64,000 bases of DNA from UBA8919 sp041658185 (GTDB lineage: Bacteria; Elusimicrobiota; UBA8919): NCBI GenBank assembly GCA_041658185.1, contig JBBAAR010000004.1, positions 1 through 64,000 of the forward strand, given 5' to 3'. The notes beneath the pieces are model-generated. The model was not told the origin of the DNA and did no database searches. It saw nothing but the letters and a program-made list of their open reading frames with translations. The translations under genes were made by a program, and so were the position numbers. How positions within the stretch are numbered: position 1 is the first letter of the stretch; each line of letters opens with the position of its first letter. Positions 57,636-64,000 of this stretch are shown piece by piece.

Positions 57636-58790
57636 ATGAAGAAAAATAAAATTGTAGTTTTCCACATCGGAGGAATCGGCGATAGTATTCATGACCTATC
57701 GGTATTAAAGCAGATTGTCTCATTTTGTCCAAGAAGCCAAATATTTTATGTTTGCAAAAAAGGCAACGAAGTGCTTGTTGATTTGGCCGGCCTCGGAGAT
57801 ATTATAATTAAGGTTCCGGTAAATAGCAAGTTTGATTTGTTGTCATTGTATTTTAAACTTCCGTTTCGGCCGGATACGATAGTAGTATGCTGCGGGATGA
57901 ATGTAAGAAAAATTGAATATTTTTTGCGTTGTTTTTTTCCTAAACGGGCAGGGGCTTCTTTTCCTGATTACCCTGACGAGTGTTTGAGAAAATTTCGGAC
58001 TAAAGGGTCAACCTTCAATGTTCTGGTCGGACCTCTACACGGAGCTCATCGGATTTTTGTGAACCGGGAAGTCCTCCGTTTGTTAGGAATACACGGAAAT
58101 CTATTTTCACCATTGTTGGATAAACATAGAGTTAGTTCTATTGACTTGCCCTCTATTATAGATTGGAATTATGACAGACCATTTGCTGTATTACATCATG
58201 GTGCTGCTTCAGTAGATAGTTCAAAACGATGGAAAGAATCCAAATGGGCAACGGTTGCCGACAAGGTAATAGAGCAGTTTAAATTGGATATTCTTTTAGT
58301 AGGTGGTCTGCAAGAAATTGAATCTTCGCGTGAGATTGTCAATAGTTGCAATAATAAAGACAGGATATACAACGCTACGGGGAAGTTTTCACTCTCTCAA
58401 CTTGTTCGTGTTATTTCCGAAGCGGCGTTAGTGGTAGGTACGGATTCAGGTCCAGGGCATATTGCAGGAGCAGTCGGGACACCATTGGTTTCTGTTTTCG
58501 GACCGACGAGTCCAAGTCAAGTCGCACCGGTTACAGAAAATGGTTGCATTGTTCACCACCCGGTTCACTGCGGACCATGTTATTGCAGTAATAATTATTA
58601 TTATTGTCCAAATAATAATATCTGCATGAATGCAATAAGCGAGGAATCGGTCATTAAGGCAGTGAGATTGGTCTTGGGTCATTCACCTGTTGATAACGTG
58701 ATTCAAGAGAATTGTGATGTAATAACTAAATGTCCTACTTTATCAGATTGCCGTGATTGGTCTCGGTCAGAACCAGGGAAAACTATATAA
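57636..58790 (+). CDS. GT9 heptosyltransferase-family protein
   Basis: 384 aa. KIVVFHIGGIGDSIHDLSVL start, AVLHHGAASVDSSKRWKESK WATVADK-type motif, and the sugar-phosphate-binding end VVGTDSGPGHIAGAVGTPLV then SVFGPTSPSQVAP. The Cys-rich HCGPCYCSNNYYYCPNNN insertion is as in ADP-heptose:LPS heptosyltransferases. It probably adds a heptose or related sugar; an LPS core role is possible. Confidence 0.88.
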   Translation: MKKNKIVVFHIGGIGDSIHDLSVLKQIVSFCPRSQIFYVCKKGNEVLVDLAGLGDIIIKVPVNSKFDLLSLYFKLPFRPDTIVVCCGMNVRKIEYFLRCFFPKRAGASFPDYPDECLRKFRTKGSTFNVLVGPLHGAHRIFVNREVLRLLGIHGNLFSPLLDKHRVSSIDLPSIIDWNYDRPFAVLHHGAASVDSSKRWKESKWATVADKVIEQFKLDILLVGGLQEIESSREIVNSCNNKDRIYNATGKFSLSQLVRVISEAALVVGTDSGPGHIAGAVGTPLVSVFGPTSPSQVAPVTENGCIVHHPVHCGPCYCSNNYYYCPNNNICMNAISEESVIKAVRLVLGHSPVDNVIQENCDVITKCPTLSDCRDWSRSEPGKTI

Positions 58791-58814
58791 TTAATTAGTC
58801 AAGGAGGATATCGG

Positions 58815-59603
58815 GTGAGAAATATATCGGCAATTGTCGGAAAAAAAGTGTCACTTTTAGTATACATGTTACGGTGTTGGTGCAGGTCAGCTCCCTATAC
58901 GTTTTATTATATTACGGTCGGTATGTTTATCAAACCGCGGAAAGGGTTGGAATTTCTCCATAATGTTTTACATTCGTTAGATTGTTATTCCAATGATTCG
59001 CTGCTTGGTAGTGTAAACATTACAGACCTTATAAAGGGAGATGCAGATGTAAAAATTGTTGGACGGTATCATATTCAAAAGAACCATGATACACGGATGC
59101 TCCTTGAACTTAGTATCCTTGCATATCTAATGCAGGTATTAAAACCGAAAGTAGTTTTTGAAATTGGCACATTTGTTGGGAGAACTACGCGTCTTTTTTC
59201 CGCAAACAGCCCTGATTATACGCAGATATTTACTTTAGATCTGCCTCAAGATGCGGCGCCGCACCGTATTGGTGAAGATTATACAGGGACAGATGAGTCA
59301 AGAAAGATAACACAACTTCATGGAGATTCACGGAGTTTTGATTATTCTAAATGGTTCAACCAATGCGACTTTGTATGGGTTGATGCATGTCATGATTATG
59401 ATTTCGTTAAATCGGATACGGACAAAGCGTTCAAACTTTGTAGAACCGGCGGATGGATTGCGTGGCATGATTATCGCCATGCCAAACCGTGGGACGGAGT
59501 CACCCGCTGTGTGAGGGAAACATATAAAAGCCATCCATATATTCATCATATCTATGGTACGACAATTGCGATAATGCAGAAAAGAGTGGAGACTGCATAT
59601 TGA
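58815..59603 (+). CDS. class I SAM-dependent methyltransferase
   Basis: 262 aa from GTG 58815 (ribosome site AAGGAGG). VVFEIGTFVGRTTRLFSANS is motif I, ITQLHGDSRSFDYSKWFNQC and DFVWVDACHDYDFVKSDTDK, CRTGGWIAWHDYRHAKP follow, as in Methyltransf_24 enzymes. O-methylation of a glycan terminus or a sugar residue is plausible. Confidence 0.85.
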   Translation: MRNISAIVGKKVSLLVYMLRCWCRSAPYTFYYITVGMFIKPRKGLEFLHNVLHSLDCYSNDSLLGSVNITDLIKGDADVKIVGRYHIQKNHDTRMLLELSILAYLMQVLKPKVVFEIGTFVGRTTRLFSANSPDYTQIFTLDLPQDAAPHRIGEDYTGTDESRKITQLHGDSRSFDYSKWFNQCDFVWVDACHDYDFVKSDTDKAFKLCRTGGWIAWHDYRHAKPWDGVTRCVRETYKSHPYIHHIYGTTIAIMQKRVETAY

Positions 59604-59654
59604 GATGTAGCTTGATTTTTTGGAGATAAGGAGTTATAAAAACAGAGGAGAAGT

Positions 59655-60362
59655 ATGGGAAATTTCGTTCAGAAGATTCGAAAGTGCATTGTGAGCAACA
59701 ATAGGTTAGAGAGGGACGTCCAAGTATTCCGCGACATAAAGAAGATATTGGATGTTGGATGTGGTAAAGGACTGTTCCTGAGATTATGCGGTAATCGTGG
59801 CATCGGCATCGACGGCTCGAAGGATAATGTTACCCATTGCCGGGAAGCCGGGCTGAATGCTATCGAGATGCTCCTGCCAGACAGATTGCCTTTTGAAGAT
59901 AATGAGTTTGACGGAGTTTACTGCTCTCATTTCATAGAACATTTTTTACCCAAGGATGTTCTGCTTATATGTCAAGAGATAGACAGGGTGTTGCAACCTG
60001 GTGGAACGTTGCTTATAAGGTCTCCACTATATTCTTCGGAGTTTTTTGACGACCCAACCCATATCCGGCCTTACCATCTTCACAGCATTCTTCATCTGCT
60101 TGGCGGTTGGGAGGAATCTGATACCAGGCAGATGATCATTGGAAAAGAACAGTCGAAATATAAACTTGTTTCCTATTACGAGGAAATTTATCCTTTTTAC
60201 GTTTCAAGCGTAGCCCCAACCATATCGCCCAGAATGTTTCCTGTGCGTCTATTTCTAAGGGGGGTTGGTTACGTGCTGAGTCGGTTCGGAATAGGGTGCA
60301 AGAGAGCATACGGTGCCGTTTTGACAAAGATAACAAGCGATGGAAACAAAATCGAAAAGTAA
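59655..60362 (+). CDS. SAM-dependent methyltransferase (Methyltransf_11 type)
   Basis: 235 aa. DIKKILDVGCGKGLFLRLCG motif I, LPFEDNEFDGVYCSHFIEHF, QEIDRVLQPGGTLLIRSPLY are textbook class I features. The C-terminal ~40 residues are basic (FLRGVGYVLSRFGIGCKRAY). A second methyltransferase adjacent to the first suggests two methylation steps or a capping pair. Confidence 0.87.
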   Translation: MGNFVQKIRKCIVSNNRLERDVQVFRDIKKILDVGCGKGLFLRLCGNRGIGIDGSKDNVTHCREAGLNAIEMLLPDRLPFEDNEFDGVYCSHFIEHFLPKDVLLICQEIDRVLQPGGTLLIRSPLYSSEFFDDPTHIRPYHLHSILHLLGGWEESDTRQMIIGKEQSKYKLVSYYEEIYPFYVSSVAPTISPRMFPVRLFLRGVGYVLSRFGIGCKRAYGAVLTKITSDGNKIEK

Positions 60363-60412
60363 ATTCTTGGCTTTCGGCAAACTTGATTTTTTTAGCGGAA
60401 TCAAATAATAAT

Positions 60413-61549
60413 ATGTATTTTAATAAACCTGTGATACCATCAAATGCAAGAAAATATTTAGAAACTGTAATGTTAAGCGGTAAACTATCGGGTGACCATA
60501 AATTTACAAAGAAATGTAATGCGTGGCTCGAAAAAAAGACAAAAGCAAAAAAAGTTCTTTTAACTACATCTTGTACCCATGCTCTTGAAATGGCAGCAAT
60601 TTTAACGGATATTAAAAGAGGCGACGAAGTTATTATGCCTTCATATACTTTTCCTTCCACTGCGAATGCTTTTGTTTTAAGAGGCGCTAAAATTGTATTT
60701 GTTGATATCAGACCTGACACTATGAATATAGATGAGAAACTTATTGAGGTGGCTATCACGGATAAAACAAAAGCGATAATACCCGTTCATTATGCAGGAG
60801 TTGGTTGCGAAATGGATACTATCGGAAAAATAGCAAAAAAACACAATCTTTTTGTTATAGAAGATGCCGCACAGGGTATGATGTCAACATACAAAAATAA
60901 AGCATTAGGAACTTTTGGACAATTTGGTGCATATAGTTTCCATGAGACGAAAAATTATACGTGTGGTGAAGGTGGTGCAATAATTATAAATGACAGTCGT
61001 TTTACTAAAAGAGCCGAAATAATAAGGGAAAAAGGTACAAATCGTTCACAGTTTTTTAGAGGAGAGGTAGATAAATACACATGGATGGATGTTGGTTCAT
61101 CATATTTACCAAGTGAATTAAATGCTGCCTTTCTTTTTGCTCAATTTGAAATGGCAGAAGCGATAAAAAAAAACAGAATGAAACGTTGGAATCTTTATTA
61201 TACAATGCTGAAAAATTTGCAAGAGAAAGGCTATATCAAATTACCTAATGTACCTTTAGATTGTGTACATAATGCACATATGTTTTATATAAAGGTTAAA
61301 AATTTGGAAGAAAGAACAAAACTACTTAATTATTTAAAAGTTAAAGGGATTAATGCATTGTTTCACTATGTGCCTTTACATCATAGTCCGGCAGGACAGA
61401 AATACGGAAGATTTTTTGGTACCGATAAATTTACAACCAGAGAGAGCGAGCGGCTTTTAAGACTTCCGTTATATTATGATATGCCTCTGTCAGAAGTAGA
61501 GCGGATTTGTAAAACAATCAAAAAGTATTTTGTTAAGGGAGACCTATGA
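60413..61549 (+). CDS. wecE: dTDP-4-amino-4,6-dideoxygalactose transaminase-like
   Basis: 378 aa from ATG 60413; an in-frame upstream extension to 60296 overlaps the methyltransferase and is rejected. TSCTHALEMAAILTDIKRGD, MPSYTFPSTANAFVLRGAKI, PVHYAGVGCEMD, EDAAQGMMSTYKNKALGTFG, PLP lysine in FHETKNYTCGEGGAIIIND, PSELNAAFLFAQFE. This is the WecE/RffA pattern. It aminates the RmlB product dTDP-4-keto-6-deoxyglucose to dTDP-Fuc4N. No WecD acetyltransferase is visible. Noticeably AT-rich. Confidence 0.92.
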   Translation: MYFNKPVIPSNARKYLETVMLSGKLSGDHKFTKKCNAWLEKKTKAKKVLLTTSCTHALEMAAILTDIKRGDEVIMPSYTFPSTANAFVLRGAKIVFVDIRPDTMNIDEKLIEVAITDKTKAIIPVHYAGVGCEMDTIGKIAKKHNLFVIEDAAQGMMSTYKNKALGTFGQFGAYSFHETKNYTCGEGGAIIINDSRFTKRAEIIREKGTNRSQFFRGEVDKYTWMDVGSSYLPSELNAAFLFAQFEMAEAIKKNRMKRWNLYYTMLKNLQEKGYIKLPNVPLDCVHNAHMFYIKVKNLEERTKLLNYLKVKGINALFHYVPLHHSPAGQKYGRFFGTDKFTTRESERLLRLPLYYDMPLSEVERICKTIKKYFVKGDL

Positions 61550-62511
61550 ATAATTTAAAAAAATACGGTTTCCACGATTATTTAAGCCCGGAATTCCCGT
61601 CGCAAATTATTGTCGAGAATACCGAGTTGTGTAATTATGCCTGTGTTCATTGTCCGCATCATAGCTTTGAAAAATCCGGCAAATATAGCGGTAGAAATCT
61701 GGATTTAGCTTTACATAAGAAACTCATAGACGAAATAGCCCGTGACGGTATTGGATATTGCCGATACATAAGATATGCTGCTCTTGGAGAAACTCTATTA
61801 CATCCAAATTTTATTGAAATGGTTGAATATGCCGGCAAACATAGCGGAGTTCCTTTGAACATAACTACCAACGGATTGTTGCTTACGGAAGGAAAAGCAC
61901 GCAGATTACTTGACGCAGGTGTTAATACGTTTGATATCAGTATAGACGCTTATTCAGATAAGGTTTATAGAAAAATAAGAAGAAAAGGTGATTTACTAAA
62001 GGTGCGTGCCAATTGTTTAAAGCTTATCGAAATGATTAAAAACGGAAAATACAAAGCCAAAATGATTGTCAGTTTTGTTGAACAGTCACTTAATAGGCAG
62101 GAAAAAAATAAGTTTAAGGAATTTTGGGAAAACAATGGCGCAGATTTTGTTGTTATAAGGCCTATGCATTCTGCCAGTGGAAGCATAAAAGCAGCTGCCC
62201 GAGAAATGAGAAAAAATGCTCCCGAGAGAACCCCCTGCATATATCCATGGGAAAGGCTCGTATTAACTTCTACAGGTTACCTGAGCTATTGTCCGGCGGA
62301 GTGGGAGTATAAAGCATGCATTGCCGATTTCAGAACTACCACGATCAAAAAAGTGTGGCAGGGGGCATACATGCGTGCACTTAGAAAAGCACATTTGAAA
62401 AATGATTTTTCACAGTTCTCTTTTTGTAAACAGTGTCCGGATTGGTCATTAACAATATGGTCTAAGCAAGGCAAGAATTATGCAGAAATGATGCAGGAGA
62501 TAGTGAAGTAG
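61546..62511 (+). CDS. radical-SAM/SPASM-type protein
   Basis: 321 aa. Cluster C29-x3-C33-x2-C36 (NTELCNYACVHCPHHSFEKS), followed by LGETLLHPNFIEMVEYAGKH, NITTNGLLL and FDISIDAYSDKVYRKIRRKG. C-terminal Cys group TPCIYPWERLV...YCPAEWEYKACIAD...FCKQCPDW is SPASM-like. It overlaps the wecE stop (ATGA). Could modify Fuc4N or a glycan peptide; not predictable. Confidence 0.85.
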   Translation: MNNLKKYGFHDYLSPEFPSQIIVENTELCNYACVHCPHHSFEKSGKYSGRNLDLALHKKLIDEIARDGIGYCRYIRYAALGETLLHPNFIEMVEYAGKHSGVPLNITTNGLLLTEGKARRLLDAGVNTFDISIDAYSDKVYRKIRRKGDLLKVRANCLKLIEMIKNGKYKAKMIVSFVEQSLNRQEKNKFKEFWENNGADFVVIRPMHSASGSIKAAAREMRKNAPERTPCIYPWERLVLTSTGYLSYCPAEWEYKACIADFRTTTIKKVWQGAYMRALRKAHLKNDFSQFSFCKQCPDWSLTIWSKQGKNYAEMMQEIVK

Positions 62512-62542
62512 TACATCTTAACAATAAAGAGGGGCAGAAGAA

Positions 62543-64000
62543 TTGAAAATAATATTAATACATACATATATAACATCAGATCGCAAGGAAATTTTGCCGA
62601 CGCTTTGTGAGCCTTTAGGTCTAATTAGTTTAACAACATATATTGAATCGCAATTCAAAAGCAAAGTAGATATTAAGATTCTTGATTTATACGCCATGGG
62701 TTTTAACAAAGTTAGGAAGAGAGATAATGGGCGTCTTTCGATAGGAATATCGGACGAAAAGGAAATAATTGATCTAATAAAAGATGAAAATCCTGAAATT
62801 GTAGGTATCCAGTGTAATTTTACCGGTTATGCTAATGATGCAATGGAAGTAGCCAAGGTTGTTAAAAAAGCTTTGCCTGATACCGTTATTGTTGTTGGAG
62901 GAGCGCATGCTTCGCATAATTCGGAAAATATTTTAAATAAACATCCTTACATTGATTACATTATCCGGGGCGAAGGCGAAATAACTTTTTATGAGTTTAT
63001 AAAAGCAATTAGAGACGGGAGCAGCGTTTGCAATATTCATGGCATTACATACAGGGATAAAGATGGGAATGTTTTTGTGACATCAGAGAGAGAGATTATT
63101 AAGGACATCAACGTTCTTCCCATACCTGACAGAAAATATTTAGACATGAAAATGTACGCCCACATAAATCGAAAAGTATTTCAGTGGGCGAGAAAATATC
63201 CTGCTGCTGTAATTATGGCATCCCGCGGTTGTCCCTACAACTGTATTTTTTGTAGTACAAAAAATATGTGGATGCGCCGATGGAGAGAGCGTTCTCCAGA
63301 AAACATTATCCGTGAAATTGAAGAATTGATTACTAATTATGGTGTTAAAGAAATATGTTTTTCCGATGATCAGTTTTTTGTTGAAAAAAAATGGGTACAT
63401 GAAATTTGTGATATTATTATTGAGAAAAAATACAATATTTCTCTATCAATAACATCAGGTGTTAGTATTTGGCTCGCTGATGAGCATCTGCTGAGAAAGA
63501 TGAAAAAGGCAGGTTTTTATCATCTCAATTTCCCAATTGAGAGTGGCAACCTCAATAGCATCCGATTTATAGGAAAGCCGATTGAACCCGAGGTTGTTTT
63601 AAAGACAATAAAGTTTGCGAATAAGCTGGGATTTTGGACATCGGCTAATTTTCTTATCGGATTTCCTTACGAGACGAAAAAAGAAATAATGGAGACAATT
63701 AATTTTGCTTACACGTGCGGCGTTGATTTTCCGGATTTTCTTATAGCTACGCCTCTCCCTGGGGCAGAGATGTACAATATATATAAAAAAGAAGGTTTAA
63801 TAAAGGACGAAACGGAAACAGATGGTAATTTTTTTGTTGCCAAGTGTAATACATTGCATTGTACGGCGGAAGAACTGATGGAAATACGAAGTGACGCCGC
63901 AAAAGGTTTTTTTAAACGTAAATTATGTTGGTATCTGAAACCAAGCAATTTTATTAATTATCTTTTCCCTAAGGTTTCCTCATTAGATGACATGCGATAT
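62543..64000 (+). CDS. B12-binding-domain radical-SAM protein (3' end cut by window)
   Basis: 486 codons from TTG 62543 (GAGGGGCAGAAG upstream) run open to the window edge. Cobalamin-binding-like N-terminus: PEIVGIQCNFTGYANDAMEV, VIVVGGAHASHNSENILNKH, IIRGEGEITFYEF. Radical-SAM cluster C230-x3-C234-x2-C237 (SRGCPYNCIFCSTKNMWMRR). Later FSDDQFFVEKKW, IESGNLNSIRFIGKP and NFLIGFPYETKKEIMETINF. Same architecture as the 48554 gene but a different subfamily. TTG is the only sensible start seen. Confidence 0.88.
   Translation, partial: MKIILIHTYITSDRKEILPTLCEPLGLISLTTYIESQFKSKVDIKILDLYAMGFNKVRKRDNGRLSIGISDEKEIIDLIKDENPEIVGIQCNFTGYANDAMEVAKVVKKALPDTVIVVGGAHASHNSENILNKHPYIDYIIRGEGEITFYEFIKAIRDGSSVCNIHGITYRDKDGNVFVTSEREIIKDINVLPIPDRKYLDMKMYAHINRKVFQWARKYPAAVIMASRGCPYNCIFCSTKNMWMRRWRERSPENIIREIEELITNYGVKEICFSDDQFFVEKKWVHEICDIIIEKKYNISLSITSGVSIWLADEHLLRKMKKAGFYHLNFPIESGNLNSIRFIGKPIEPEVVLKTIKFANKLGFWTSANFLIGFPYETKKEIMETINFAYTCGVDFPDFLIATPLPGAEMYNIYKKEGLIKDETETDGNFFVAKCNTLHCTAEELMEIRSDAAKGFFKRKLCWYLKPSNFINYLFPKVSSLDDMRY

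Noticed and set aside
60296..60412. Upstream extension of the wecE frame
   Set aside because: It overlaps the methyltransferase end and encodes no aminotransferase sequence; ATG 60413 begins the conserved N-terminus.

Overview
This is a 64 kb chromosomal window of a low-to-mid G+C, double-membraned, probably anaerobic bacterium. Every gene I can support lies on the + strand. A diderm envelope is suggested by a Kdo-type arabinose-5-phosphate isomerase, a heptosyltransferase-family enzyme and a Wzx/Wzy/Wzz set. An anaerobic life is suggested by an FprA-type flavodiiron protein, a radical-SAM lysine-aminomutase-family enzyme, a probable Re-type citrate synthase and many other radical-SAM proteins. 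The mix recalls uncultured diderm lineages such as Omnitrophota or Elusimicrobiota, but the sequence alone does not fix the phylum.

Layout. (1) 1-3.75 kb is an accessory edge: gene fragments, a PIN-domain protein, a small Cys-rich protein, and two adjacent toxin-antitoxin modules (HigBA and AbiEi/AbiEii). Both modules start from duplicated ~100 bp promoter leaders and are bracketed by a 22 bp direct repeat. (2) 3.8-22.2 kb is core housekeeping: Re-citrate-synthase-like enzyme, proS, a rimP-nusA-infB operon with a promoter-proximal hairpin attenuator, a redox operon (FprA, 34-aa ORF, thioredoxin-reductase-like flavoprotein, DUF6132 membrane peptide, two-domain glutaredoxin-like protein), a Ddl-like ATP-grasp enzyme, a giant secreted leucine-rich-repeat protein with about 22 tandem 43-44 aa units, a small HTH protein, a KamA-family enzyme coupled to a 77-aa internally duplicated protein, DUF1015 and CvpA. 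(3) 22.3 kb to the end is one continuous surface-polysaccharide locus.

In the polysaccharide locus, nucleotide-sugar genes come first: GDP-mannose branch, dTDP-rhamnose set, UDP-glucuronate, UDP-xylose, UDP-HexNAc epimerase and 6-dehydrogenase. ComF, an EPS-type MarR regulator with its own strong promoter and palindrome, KdsD, an aminotransferase and Wzz follow. Next is a CMP-ulosonate-like module (HAD phosphatase, NeuB without its usual C-terminal domain, NeuA-like transferase) mixed with three Gfo/Idh/MocA oxidoreductases and a radical-SAM enzyme. A C-methyltransferase/aminotransferase/RmlC-like/epimerase module for a branched amino sugar comes after it. Then come an IS3 scar and an AT-rich radical-SAM gene, and finally the assembly genes: glycosyltransferases, flippase, polymerase, methyltransferases, WecE-like aminotransferase and two more radical-SAM genes, the last cut by the window edge. 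Most junctions are 4-22 nt overlaps or very short gaps, so the locus is probably read as a few long transcripts.

Short palindromic or tandem repeats occur between genes and also in frame inside genes (proS, kamA-like, DUF1015), which points to active small repeat families in this genome. The best leads for something undescribed are the ulosonate-like module, the redox operon with its atypical reductase, the KamA/77-aa pair and the repeat-bracketed TA island. No tRNA, rRNA or CRISPR array was seen.
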